Below, piece by piece: positions 20,671-33,551 of a stretch of 64,000 bases of DNA. This DNA comes from Homarus americanus. Lineage: Eukaryota; Arthropoda; Malacostraca; Decapoda; Nephropidae. Under the pieces are notes generated by a model, which was not told the DNA's origin, did no database searches, and saw only the letters and a program-made list of their open reading frames with translations. The stretch is from contig NW_024732415.1 in the NCBI RefSeq assembly GCF_018991925.1, forward strand, positions 562,430-626,429, written 5' to 3'. Each line of letters begins with the position of its first letter. Positions within the stretch are counted from its first letter, which is position 1. Position numbers and translations under genes: made by a program.

Positions 20671-23600
20671 ATGGCTCCAGCAGCGATGGCAGGCCCGGCC
20701 AGCGTGGGCAGCATGATGGAGAGATTATTTGCCCAACGCCTTGCCGACAACGAGAAGAAAGTTAGAGACAAAACACTAAAGAAACTAAAGAAATATTTAT
20801 CAGTGAGGTCGAGTTCTGGACGTGGTAAGAACATCACCCATGAGGTCTCAATGTTATGTGTCACTGATGTTTAAAATTCTTGCTGTTTTGTCTAGTGTAA
20901 AATACAATTAACTTACATATAATATACTTCATTATCAGATAGTCGGTACTCGAGTAATAATGTAAATAGTAATAGTTAAGGACAGGGGTTAATGGAAGGG
21001 TCGTGTTATTTTAAGTTACTTTAAGAAGAAAAATATTGAAGAAATAGTTGTTTGTTTATACCTTTTAAATATCAAGAAATTTTGGAATAATTGTAAACAA
21101 AAAAATTTCTATAGTATTTCTTACGAGGAAATTTGGTGTTGGTTGTTATGTTTAAGGATGAACTTTTGGTAAACTTGCCAGTGAAGAAGGGAACCTAACC
21201 TAACCTGTCTTTCCCAACGAATATTCCACATAAGCTGTGAATAACAAAATAACACCATAACCTAACCCCATACACTCCCATCCTAAAAGAGTTAGGTTGG
21301 GTAAGGTTTGAGGGTGGCTACGCGTGATGCAGTCGGCACCAAGTGGCAGCTGTGTTAACCTTTCATTAAACTCTTCCATGGTGGGTTTAGCTGCATATTT
21401 TCTTCTCTATAGTATTGTATTAATGTTCTTATTATGTTAGGTAGTAAATGACAGTAGTTGTGTCCATTTTATCATCAGTTAGATTGTTTGTTTGTTTTTG
21501 GGTGAACCAATTTCTTGTCATTGGGGAACTGAACCCTATTTCTCCCATATGGTATGTTTTAGTATTCGCTCTATGAAAATTCACCAAACGAATGGTTTTA
21601 AGAAACCTAACCCATTTGTAAACCGAGGAATACCTGTACTGTATATAAAACAATTTTTAAAAGATATTGCAGCCAGTTTTTCTTGTACCGTATATGGAAG
21701 AAAACAATAACAGTCATTGAGATTTTTGTCTTTAATGATCATGTAAACAGATGACAATGATGGCCACACCGAGGTAGCTGTTCCACTAAGTCGTGTCTTC
21801 AAAAAAAAATTAGAAAAGTTGTATTTCCTCCAAAGTTTTATTGATATAGAAATGATAAGAAACAAGTTTTTTATAATAATCTTTTTCCACACACTGTTGT
21901 AAAGTACTGTATTACCCCAAAATATAACTTAAGAAAACTTATTCTTTACCTCAAGAATAAGCCAAATCAGGCGTAAGAATAAGGTAACTCTTCATATCCT
22001 GTTTCCCCCCCCCGGTTTTCCTTTATGATATGTTTGCTATTACGATAACTAATGCTGATTTTGAACCTTTTTTTCCAGGTTTTTCTGATGATGATGCACT
22101 GAAGATATGGAAGGGCCTCTTCTACTGTATGTACATGGCAGACAAACCTCTCGTCCAGGTAACTACTTATTGTTCGAGATAGATTTAATAAAGGAGTTTT
22201 GACGTCATTAACAAGTATGTGTATTCCATGAAATTTAATACGAAGTGGTTCTTTGTCCGCGTCAGCCGTCCGAATAACCATCGGCTATTTTACCAGGATT
22301 CACGGAGATCGTGTATGATGTTGAATGCTTTATCACTGTCTTCTTTAATCATCTTCTGATGTTCCAGGATGTCCCACTTCTCTCATGGACATATATAATG
22401 TAGGTTTGGTCAGATCAACATTTTTTTTTAGGTCAATACCTGATACCTAAACAGTATCATAACTTTAAAACATTTGGGTGTTGGGTTTCTTGTCACCTTT
22501 AATATTTCATTTGGTTACCCGGTAGAGCCAGACAATTTTATTCATCTCTGAGGGAAACCCATACACAAGGGGTTATTGGGAAAATATCTAATTAAAAATA
22601 ACTAAATTCCTTCCCCTTGCAGGAGGAATTGGCCGAAGACATAAGCAGCTTCTTCCACGTCTTCAACAACGAGAAGGACTGTCTGTGTTTCATTAAAGCG
22701 TCTTTTGTCACGTTTACTCGTGAATGGAATGGAATTGACATTTTCCGTATTGATAAATTTTTGATGGTAAGTACAGTACAGCACTGTCTGTCTCTGTGAT
22801 TCGAGATAAGGCATTTGAGGAGAAAGATGTAATGAGACAAAAATGAGACACAATATGACAGCAATGAGAGATAGTATGACAGGCATTAGTCAGTCATTAT
22901 TTCAATTATTCTTACAGGAAACAAATTCCACAATCATTGCATTTTTTTTCTTGAATACTTTATTAAATGTAGAATTGAAGATATTTCTCCCTCTCTCTCT
23001 TGCAGTTTATACGGAAGGTGCTGCGGCAAGTGTTCGTTTATTTACGCGATCGGAAATGGTCTCTAATTGCCGTGACCTTCTTCGTCAGAGTTCTGGAGAC
23101 GACTATGATCTGCCCCGACGATGAGATCAATGAGACTCCCATGGGACTGAAGCTTCATCTGTGTGACATCATTCTGGAGGAGCTGGCAAAGATCGGCGGA
23201 GAGAAGCTGGAGCACCGGATTATCCTCATATTCTTACAGCCATATTTCAAGGTGAGTCCGAGCTTCTTGAAGTGCGTTGGTGCTGGGAATTCCATCTGTT
23301 TAAATTGCCGCTTGGGACTACAATACCGGTACTTATTTTTAACCATTGTCACTTCATATACCACTACAATACTTATTTTTAACCATTGTCACTTTATATA
23401 CCACTACAATACTTATTTTTAACCACTGTCACTTCATATACCACTAAAACAATAATTTTTTATCCATTGTCACTTTATATGGGACTATAATACTTATTTT
23501 TAACCATTGTCACTTCATATACCACTACAATACTTATTTTTTAACCACTGTCACTTCATATAAGACAGACCATAGGGCCCAGTTGGTGTGTGGGATTTCT

Positions 23601-26600
23601 TCGCCAATCTACAAGTATGATTCACTTCCCCGACAAGGTTCCTCAGTCAGTAGTCATGGAACATTTATTTCCTGTGATTTGGCCTTAATTAAACCCAAGT
23701 AAAGATGTGTACAGTACCAGTAGATGGATGTATTTTGTTTTATCTTATTTCCCCAGGTCTTGGCCTTGTCCAAACAGAAAGTATATTTGAATCGCGTCAC
23801 CGAGGGAATCATTCATCATCTGATGCGCCAAAGCATCGTGGGAGTTAAACACGACGAGGGTCTGGATGATGGAGAGGCAGACATGGAGGTTGATGATGGG
23901 TAGGAACTGTGCTCTTGGCTGTATTTAGTGTGCATCTTTATCTCTGTGCAGTGAGTTGTTTTTGGATTCCCGTTGAAGGACTTCACGGCAATGAAACCTC
24001 CATATAATAGTTCTTATATATTTTTTTTACTTTTAATTATCGTCATTATGAATTTATTTTTTATTTTTGTGTTGGCATGTACTGTACGGCTTATCATAAG
24101 AGATGTCTACTGTCCTATGTGTCGGCAACAAACACGGTATTCAGTGCAGGAATTTGGAACCAGTCATAGTTCTTGCATGCAGTACATAATTTATATTTGC
24201 CTGTGGAGTTATGAAATTATTAAGAGTTTTTTAATCTCCTATATAACTCGCTTCACGCTATTGAGGCCGGGTCACTCGTGCATTTGAATTTATTGATCGT
24301 TGAAACGCTCGTGTGTGTTACAGGAGTGAGGAGGAAGAGGAGGATGTCGTTCTGGACCCAAGGGCAGGACATGTGGACGCTTATATACCTCAACTCAAGC
24401 CTGATTTTAGTAAGCGTCCACAAATGTTTCAGAACTTGTCAGTTGCCTGTAGCTTTGTCTCAATAATACTGTGATTTCTCGATGATAGTTTCACATGTTT
24501 TCTCATTTCTCAATAATAGTTTCACATAATTTTCTAGTTTTTCTTCGTATTTGTCTTATCATTCATTTCATATAGCAGTCTCTTAGCATCAGATCTTTTT
24601 ATGCGGTGCTTTAATAAATAGCAGTAGGGTGTAGTGTATAGAGTTAAGCTTCTATATCTGTACCTTATTTTTCATATCAATCTATTTTTATTTCACAGTT
24701 TTGGGCTGATTGAATACCTGCACACACACTTTTTTCTCATATCTTCAGCTTGTAATCTAAACTACAAATTTCATATTTTTATCTGGTTTGAGCTTCAGTT
24801 TGCATCATAAAATCTTTGGTGACTGAAAGAATGCCCCCATGGGTAGGTAAACAAGAAACTTTAATAATAATATGACTTTGACTTTTGTCACTTTTGTGTA
24901 CAGTTATCATTGACTAATTTGGTCTCCCTTTGATACAGATTTATTAGCTGATGCACTTCAGAGCGTAGGAGCCGTAGCAAAAGTGCGTAAGGTGAATCGT
25001 CAACGAATCTACAGACTAGCAAGTCAACTCCGGGATGTGGGACAAGGGTTTTATCCCCTGGCTGTCCCAACGGAATTTGTAGATGACAACGTCGAAGTTC
25101 CTGATAGTGAAGTGGAGAAGGCAATGGAGAGGCTGCAGGTGTGTTCCTCCTTAACTTTGTCAAAACCATGAGGACGTCTCCCCCTAAGATAACTTTCAAC
25201 AGTACACACTACACCCACATTTACCCCATAGTAATTATAATTGTGTATTTAACCCAGAACATCAAACTGCCAACTTTTTCATGGAAACACTTATAGTTCT
25301 CCATGTGTGTGTTACTTCATAAAGAATAATGTTGTCTCATTCAGAAAAATATCCATTTCAGTTTGTTTTTGTTTTTTCACTGACATGTGAAAATATATAC
25401 TGGCACCTTTATGTCAATATGGAATTTGTTGTCATAATCATAGTAACATACAGTAGTCCCTCACTAAAGACTTATGGGAAATAGGGGGCTAGGTGGTGGG
25501 CCATGGGACACTGTGTGGAGGGATAAATACGCTGTGCTAATCTGCAGGTACATAAAACTTAATATCGTGGTTGGTTAAATGGTATAGAGTGAAAATTGGG
25601 GATACATGGATTCCACAGTTGGCGAAGGTTTACTATGTACTGTATATTGGAATATTCGACCTTTGAAAGAAAAAAATCCTAAAACTCCTCTTTTCTCTGA
25701 TGATGCCGTCAATCTTGTTAATGATTTAATAGTACAGCCAGGTAGGTAGCTTTTACGTACAGGTGTTAGTGTTGTTGTAAAGGATAGTTGCACAGTGTCA
25801 TAACGGATACCAAACGAAAAAGTTCCTTCAAGTCTATGCCATAGCTGTTTGTGGTTCCAGTGAGGAGGTTGAATCTCAAATTTTTTCATTTATTGTAATT
25901 AATATGTATTAATTTGTCTTTTCAGAAATTTCAGGAAAACTTGGGGAAATCTAATCAAGTGGAAGATGATGAGGAAGACATAGACCTGAGAATCACCAAG
26001 AAGAGTTACTCTAAAAAGAAAAAGTTATCTAAGAAAAAGAAATTACTGGCTGCCAAGAAAGCTGAGAAACGGGGGAGAAAACGTCTCTCAAGAAAGGAGA
26101 GGAAGGTTTTGGATAAGCGTGAGAGAGGATTGGCCCTAAAGAGGAAACAAGCTGTAGAAGACAAACTGAAACTTGTGGCAAAAGCAGCTGGTATACCTAA
26201 GAATGTCATCACCGCCAGTAGTCCAGCCACTGTAGAAAAAATATCAAAAGGGGGAGTTGTGCAGGGTTTTGCAGTGTCTCCCGTAACCCAGAAGGCTAAA
26301 CAACCAAGTGCCACATCCTCGGTTGAAGAAAATGGCTTCGAGGTAGAATCCACAAAATCGTTACATCCTGGAAAGAAAAGAAAGAACACAGAAATAATAA
26401 CTAAACCCTTCAAGAAAAAAAAATCTTCATTCACCGTCACTGATTTCAAATCGCCATCCAGAGTCAGAACCGGTGGTGAAAAATCCTCGATAGACAAGGG
26501 AACAAATGAGGCCTTATTAAAAACAGAAGCTAGAAAATTCAATGCAGGACAGACAAAGAAACATTCAGATAATAAATTCTCACAAGGTGAAGAGAAGAAG

Positions 26601-29600
26601 TGTAGTACAGGGATGAGCAATGACAACGCTTCCAAGAACATGAATTTAGGCCAGAACACGTCATCTAAAGAAGGCGGCATATCTACGAACCCCAAAGCTA
26701 GTGAGAAATCTGCTAGTGAACTTTCAGAAAGTGTCGGTAAAAATACTGTGCCTGCAATACCCTGTGCTACTAATGGCGAATCACCTCTTTTTCTTAGCAG
26801 TGACAAAACAGTGACTGAAAGAATAGCAACACCTGGTAAGAATAAGACAGTGACTCAAACATTAGGAACACCTGGTAAGAATAAGAAGATTGTGACTCAA
26901 ACATTAGTAACACCTGGTAAGAATAAGACAGGAACTCAAACATTAGCAACACCTGGTAAGAATAAGAAGACAGTGACTCAAACACCTGGTGAGAATAAGA
27001 CAGTGACTCAAATTTTAACAACACCTGGTAAGAATAAGAAGACAGTGACTCAAACACCTGGTAAGAATAAGACAGTGACTCAAACACCTGGTGAGAATAA
27101 GACAGTGACTCAAACATTAACAACACCTGGTAAGAATAACAAGACAGTGACTCAAACACCTGGTGAGAATAAGACAGTGACTCAGATTTTAACAACACGT
27201 GGTAAGAATAAGAAGACAGTGACTCCAACACCTGGTGAGAATAAGACAGTGACTCAAATTTTAACAACACGTGGTAAGAATAAGAAGACAGTGACTCAAA
27301 CACCTGGTGAGAATAAGACAGTGACTCAAACATTAACAACACCTGGTAAGACTAAGAAGACGGTGACTCAAACATCAACACCTGATATGGACGTCAAAGC
27401 CACAGCACCCAACAACGCGTCGTCGCCCGAAAGTAACTCGACGGGTGACACAAGTCTAGTGCTTAATTTTTCAGACACCAACCAACAGAAAGGATTTGAA
27501 GACGATACAAAATCCAGCCAGAAATCTCCTTGGGATGAACCCTTGCAGGACGGAGAATTTGAAATCTTCGTCAGGAGCAAGAGACAGATGAAGAGGGATA
27601 AACACGAGAAACTCCAAAAGGCCAAAAAGGTAAGATAGAGTGAAACTTTACAGAATTATCGCCACGAAGAGACAAGTTCCATTAGTGAAAACTTACTGAA
27701 ATGTGGGGGAAATTAATACTGTTTAGTCTTGTAGCCAATTAGTTTGATGTAATTGTAAAAGTAAGATTGAAAATGATGGTTTTGTTTACCCCCCAGATTA
27801 CCCTTCCCACCCCTCATCCATATTTTTTACACTTACATCTTGACTATGTGTATGTTAACCCATTGGATAAGACACTTACTTAAAAAATCAAATTAATATG
27901 CACTGTTTAGCTATGCTTGGCAGTAATCAAGTGGCTAATAAATAATTTGCTGTAGAAGGTTAGTATATAGTTACACTAATCTAACATTTAAAGGGGAAAG
28001 GACACTGATAAAGTAAGTACAGTATTGTTAAAGTAGAATTCTAGTACCTATAACCTGGCACACTTGGTATTTAAGTACTGTATCGTGTTTGTTGTGCTTT
28101 ATAAAATCAGTAATGTTTCATTTTGCAGATTGTGTTTTGGTAATAGCCAGTTCTCATTTTTAACTGGTGTTTTATCAGTTGTCATGTTGGTTAATGAAAT
28201 AATTTGTCAGGAGTTTTTGTTGACAATCTCTTTCATTTAATGCCCACCGAAATGTTTTTACCTGTGAGTCCTGATGTCAAGTGTTAAAGATAGGGGGCCA
28301 GATTTACTGACAGTTTACGACACCCATAGTCGAACTTATCGTACAGCAAACGCTACGGTGGCCCCTGAGCACTCGTAAGCTTCCCGGTAGTGGAAATCAG
28401 ATCGCATAACTCCCATTTTCTTTACTATACAACCCATACCAAAACACACACAGCTGGTAAATGTACTTCAAGCATCACCAATGAGTGTGAAGCTGTGAGG
28501 ATGAAAGTAATGAATGCTTTAGCTCATGATCGTGCACTCCAGAGGGCAAGGGTGTTTAAGGATCCTTTGGCCCCTCTACAAATTGATGACCGCCTACTGC
28601 TTTGGTACTACAGATTTTACATAAGGTTATACAGTACTCTGGCTAGATATTGGTCGAGTGAGGAGGTGGTCTTGTGTAGTCCCACCGGATATGTCTGTTT
28701 ATAGCTTTGAAGTTTTACACAAGTGATAATTTCCAAAGTGTAGTTGATGACATTGCTAGCTTAAACCAATCAGCGGTGTCAAGAATGATAAAGTGACATT
28801 TTCTTCACAATAATGGTAATAATATTCATAGTATTATTATTAGTAGTTTTATTATATTATTATTATATTTTTAACATTAACAAAAATCTGTTCATCAGAG
28901 AAATTAAGCCACTTTTTCCTCTGAAACATGTCAAGCCATTATTCTTCTCACGTAGGACTGTTTATGCGTCATCTGCTACCGTGTGTAACCTGTGATTGGT
29001 TAATATCCTTCAGAGTATTTGTACCGGGCACAGTGATTGGTCTAGCGAAGAATTGAAACAACTGCACCACAAAACTCTATGGTGGTAGCTTACTGAACTA
29101 AACTTCCATTCGGGCACCTTACAAACCATCGGTGAATCACCCATTACCAATGTACCATGCAGTCTCCGTGGCCTCTTGAGATAAAGGGAAAAGGTGCGAT
29201 CAGAGTTACAGCCATGTTAGCGAGTCTGGCCCCTGATCTGGTTGATATTGTAAAATCAGAAGTTACTGTGAAAGACTGGGATGACTTGAAAATGTACTTG
29301 ATCACCTGTACTGTACTGTATTTTATTTGTGTCTTGGATGTATTTCTGAGTGTTACAGTGAAACCTCTATTTAACGGACTATAAAGTGGGAAATCCATTA
29401 TATCGGGGGTCCTTTAGATATGACGCCTCCATCTAACGGACTATAAGAGATGAAAGTCCATTTTATTGAGGGTCCATTAGATATGACACCTCCATCTAAT
29501 GAACTATATAGAGATGAAAGTCCATTATATCGAGGGTCCATTAGATATGACACCTCCATCTAATGAACTGTCTAGAGATGAAAGTCCATTATATTGAGGG

Positions 29601-31065
29601 TCCATTAGATATGACACCTCCATCTGATGAACTATATAGAGATGAAAGTCCATTATATCGAGGGTCCATTAGATATGACACCTCCATCTAATGAACTATA
29701 TAGAGATGAAAGTCCATTATATTGAGGGTCCATTTGATATGAAACCCCTCATCTAATGGTTTATATGGATAGAGAAGTCATTATACAAGAGGCTTCACTG
29801 GAACATAAATCACCATAGTAAATCATAATACTGTGTCTTTTCTTTCTTACATTCTGACAAGTTTAGGAGGAGAATATGACAGGTGGGGACCAAGTTCAAG
29901 ATATTTATAAATGCATTTGATGTACAGTACAGTCTGGGTCAAAAGTTTGCTCTCCTCAATAAAGAAAACCGAGTCGGGAACAAGTCTCCAAACTTACCCT
30001 GACTGTCATCTAGTTAGTGTTTGGAGTCGATGCTGCTTCAGTTTGGGAGGGAGCGAGCTTTTGGCTCTTGACTGTACACTGACAAAGGTTATTTTTCATC
30101 AACAGTTTTCAGTTATGGATAAAAGATAAAGTAATTTAATAAAGATTTTGAGTTGATTATATTATTGTATGTTTTAATTAAAACCAAATCAACATTCTTA
30201 TAGACATTACTAGTTGCTTAGACTGGAACTATGTGTTGGTTACAACCTTCCAATAATAAATGCTGAATCTGCAGAGGCTCACACATCAAGATAATTGGCC
30301 CTGTGGTCTTGTAGTTATTTATCAGGAATTAAACTATAAACTCCCACAGTAATATTTCCCCTTAATGTTGCAATGCTTTAAGATACAGTACAGTCACCTG
30401 CACTTTATACCTGGTACAGTGGCTGGCATGTTTTGAGAGATGTGGCCACTCTGTGTTTGTTTACGTCATATTAAAATTCCCAGAATGGCCCTCAGGAATG
30501 TCACAATAGTAGACAGACTAAGGATGCTAGATAAACATTCCACAGAGTTGCCACATCTCACAAAACATGCCAGCCACTGTACCAGGTATCCCTTGTGTGT
30601 AAGAGAAGGGCACCTTTTTAGCGAGGTATTTCATCTGTCAGGTATACCGAGACAATAATATTTAACAGTCAAGGTGGAATCTGGAGTCACTTGCTTATGC
30701 TTAATATTTCCATTTCTCATTATAAGTTTAAGTTCATCAGATTCTCTAAACAGTGATTCGCATTTAATGAACTTTATTTTCCGTTACAGAAATTGTCCAA
30801 AAAAGGTTGTGAGAAGGCGCGCACAATAAGCATTAATCTGAGGGAGAATAAAGAACACGATTATAGTGATTATGCGCGTACCCTGAAAGCCAGTCCGAGC
30901 ATTCCTTTTAATGCCAGCTTACAGCCAAAGGCCCCGGTACTTAAGCCATCTCCATCCCCAATCTTAGTGAGGAAGCCCCTACTAAAGAAGATAAAGTCAA
31001 TGGCATCATCTGCATCCCCAAAGTTTAGACGAGGCAAGAGGCCAATAGCAATGGACTTTTTCTAA
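20671..31065 (+). CDS. RRP1: RRP1/Nop52 nucleolar rRNA-processing protein
   Basis: Nine exons: 20671-20824, 22079-22158, 22623-22766, 23006-23251, 23757-23899, 24324-24409, 24939-25138, 25926-27629 and 30790-31065; all GT-AG, frame kept, 1010 residues. Exons 1-7 (residues 1-351) encode the Nop52 fold: ERLFAQRLADNEKKVRDKTL, IWKGLFYCMYMADKPLVQ, VRVLETTMICPDDE, then RIILIFLQPYFKVLA. The C-terminus ends RPIAMDFF, nearly the RPRAMDFF end of vertebrate RRP1B, and is preceded by Lys-rich nuclear-localisation sequence. The family works in the nucleolus in late 60S/ITS2 pre-rRNA processing. Exon 8 is unusually long (568 codons), with a basic block (residues about 375-425) and Thr/Lys-rich tandem repeats, making the protein longer than human RRP1B (about 758). 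The vertebrate RVxF-type PP1 docking motif is not evident. Introns carry several MITEs. Confidence 0.93.
22465..22575 (-). mobile_element. MITE family A copy in RRP1 intron 2
   Basis: Reverse-oriented copy: 'cctttaatatttcatttgg', 'ccagacaattttattcat' and 'acacaaggggtta' match family A read backwards. It ends about 48 bp before the exon 3 acceptor. Confidence 0.65.
23330..23560. repeat. 40-bp minisatellite in RRP1 intron 4
   Basis: About six copies of a 40-bp unit, core 'taaccattgtcacttcatat', 80 bp after the exon 4 donor. Non-coding. Confidence 0.9.
26828..27385 (+). repeat. Coding minisatellite in RRP1 exon 8
   Basis: In-frame repeats of the type TPGKNKKTVTQT/L, in units of about 30-48 bp, roughly fifteen copies, giving a Thr/Lys/Gln-rich basic, probably disordered segment between the basic block and the conserved C-terminus. 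Confidence 0.92.
29356..29800. mobile_element. MITE family D copy with an internal 64-bp tandem array
   Basis: Bounded by CAGTGAAACCTC (29356) and GAGGCTTCACTG (to 29800), which are inverted repeats. Inside are about six copies of a 64-bp unit with core 'gatgaaagtccattatat' and 'gacacctccatctaatgaac'. A monomeric relative lies at 57306-57410. In RRP1 intron 8. Confidence 0.75.
30390..30590. mobile_element. MITE family B copy (long terminal inverted repeats)
   Basis: The left end 'acagtcacctgcactttata' and following 'ctggtacagtggctggca' are mirrored at the right end ('tgccagccactgtaccagg'). Arms are about 75 bp; total about 200 bp. In RRP1 intron 8, 200 bp before the last exon. Confidence 0.8.
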
Positions 31066-31482
31066 TTCATGATCATTAGTACTAACTTTGTCCCAGGCCA
31101 AACAAGATCACCACCATTACCAGCATAAACCCCTGGCTTGTGGGGAGTTGTGTTTACTTCCACAGATTGTGTAGGTATGGTAGGTATAGAGACATCACTT
31201 ATAATTTGTCACTTTTATGTTTAGGTATCAAGGCATCATTTATGTCATCTTGCATCAAGTGTATAGTGTTATTGAGATTCACAGGAACTGAAAAATGGTA
31301 TTCATCCTGGAGTCCAAAATAATTTAATAACCTTCATTTTAAAAAAAAAAAAAATGACATATGATTGTCGATCCTCATTCTTATTTCATTCCCCCTTTTT
31401 TTTTTTTCCTCTAAATCTGGCCACCTTCCTAGTGTCACAACCCCAGGATACAGTACCACACTTTTGTAGGTCCTGGAGGTAA
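31066..31482. other. 3' flank of RRP1
   Basis: 3' UTR sequence is expected here. Poly(A) and poly(T) runs lie at 31340-31353 and 31397-31408. No clear AATAAA immediately after the stop. Confidence 0.5.
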
Positions 31483-31690
31483 AGTCGCCTGCACTTTATA
31501 CCTGGTACAATGGCTGGTGCATTTTGTGAGATGTGGCAACTCTGTATTTGTTTACATGGTATTAAAACTCCAGGAACGTCGCAATAGTAGCCATACTAAT
31601 GATGTTATATAAGCATTCCACAGCGTTGCCACATATAATACAGTAATATGCACCAACCACTTTACCAGGTATAAGTGTGGGTGACTGTAC
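31483..31690. mobile_element. MITE family B copy, diverged
   Basis: Same ends as the 30390 copy ('gcactttatacctggtaca' left, 'accaggtataagtg' right), with more mutations in the right arm. Confidence 0.75.
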
Positions 31691-32835
31691 ATATGTCGTT
31701 GAATGAAAATTTCCGTCATAACGTAGAAAATCTCAATTATACGTCATCATACAGTATTGTATCTTTGCATATGCACAGTACTGACATTATTATTTTAATA
31801 ACTGATGTATTGTACCTATATACTTACATAATTTTAACTTGACATTCATCTTTCAGTCCTAGGTTTAAGCTTCATATAGGGCATTGTACTTGCATCCGAG
31901 GCGTTTACAATAGCAAGAACGTATCGCCAGGTTTCTCATTTTCCCATGTCAGTCCACAGCTCCAACATTCCTCTATCAGATGGCAGGCAATGTGGATACG
32001 CTTCCAACATGGTGCAGTCAATTCCCGTAACAACTCAAGGGGCAGAAATCATGCAGTATAGCCTAAAAATTGAGCCAAGTTGAGATATTCAGACATATGC
32101 TCTTGCTATTCTATGTCCCTCATCTGTTTTAAAGTGAATTTTTATTTATTTTCATCCTGAAGAGTTGAAGTAATACCAAATGTTAGAGTATTTGTCATGG
32201 ATACATTTCAAAACGATTAGTGTTAAATAAGGAGATGGTAGACTAATTTTGTACGTGTGTGCGCTTGTTGAAAACTTTGCCAATTTCGGTGCCAGCCACT
32301 TTCATTATCCATAATAACTTTGTAAATGTGATTCAATATTCTGTTGATAATATTGAAATAAAATGAACGTTCAATTAGTCTTACCAATTTTGTATATATT
32401 CTGGGAAATTGACCACCAGTTTACCTGTAGTACTTGTTCGTCTATTTAAACTAGGGATGCATTCCTGGAAGTGTGTATTGTACTACTTTATGTTAAATCC
32501 CCATGAAACAAACTCTCTTCTACTTGATGAGAGGATATGTTCCAGAGCTAATTATACCCTTAAAATTCTCATTGATTCAAACTTAAAATGGTAAGAATTA
32601 ACATTAAAATATCGTCACTTTTTTCTAGCAGGCTTTTCATTTATTGCCTTGGCTATCAGTGAAGGTGGCTTTAATTTTCTCTGCATTTCTTTTAAATTAT
32701 ATGAATAATTCACTTGTTCACTTTAAAAGCACGACCAAGTACTGTCACTGACTCCCAACTTAATTCATCTTTATGATTTTGTGCAAGACAACATAACACA
32801 ATGGGCGAGGGGGTTTGACAACCCTACCGAGACAA
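31691..32835. other. Intergenic, no gene seen
   Basis: AT-rich; AATAAA at about 32367 could be a distal RRP1 poly(A) signal, but this is unsupported. Confidence 0.5.
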
Positions 32836-32839
32836 CAGG

Positions 32840-33365
32840 GGTCAAGGTGGCGGCACACTGGGCACTTTTCCTCTCAACACAGTCTGGCCACCAAAACAGA
32901 CATTTTCGTCACACTGAGAATTCCTGTTGTGGTTCTGGGGCGATGTTCCTTCCACTTTGTCTTTCTTCAGGGGTTTTTGCTGAAGTGCTCATGTCTGTGG
33001 TCCCACAGAATAGGGTAATCCCTAGAGCTCTCCATTAATTGGTGCTGCTCTCCACAACTCTACATAACCTTCCTAGAAGACAAAGTGGCAGTGGCTGGCT
33101 GGTCAAAGAAGACCCTGAATAATGATTTAATAATACTACAGAGGTTTTAAAGTAATGAATAAATAGAAACGTGTCACTTTTATGTGATATATTTCAAATT
33201 AATATCGTTTCATGATTTACATATTTCAATTTTTACATAAGTATTCAGCAATAATCCGGCCAGCAAAGGTCATCGCTGGAATCCTGCCGCTTGCTGGGCC
33301 GTCAGGTCAGTGGTCTGTGAAAACAGCCAACATGTTGGGAGGAAAGTGGCCAGTGTGCCACCGCC
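32840..33365. mobile_element. Inverted-repeat pair, probable MITE or decayed DNA element
   Basis: 32848-32905 ('ggcggcacactgggcac', 'caacacagtctggccacc') is the diverged reverse complement of about 33300-33365 ('aacatgttgggaggaaagtg', 'cagtgtgccaccgcc'). Roughly 400 bp separates the arms; no ORF of note. Confidence 0.5.
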
Positions 33366-33515
33366 TTTACAGTGTTCATTTTTATATTCATAGGGCCCTT
33401 CTGTAAAGATACCTATTGGGGTGAGTGTACTGTACCTGTAAATGTGTACCTAACATTACTTTTGAGGGAGATAAAGGTAGTCAAGTATAATACTGGCTGT
33501 TCTTGTGTACTGAAA

Positions 33516-33551
33516 GCTCGTTAGGAACGGTATACACCGTTCCTAATGAGC
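33516..33551. other. Short near-perfect hairpin
   Basis: Arms gctcgttaggaacggt (33516-33531) and accgttcctaatgagc (33536-33551) pair at 15 of 16 positions across a 4-nt loop. Confidence 0.8.

Noticed and set aside
26006..27342. Long minus-strand frames inside RRP1 exon 8
   Set aside because: Antisense of a Lys-rich coding exon and its tandem repeats.
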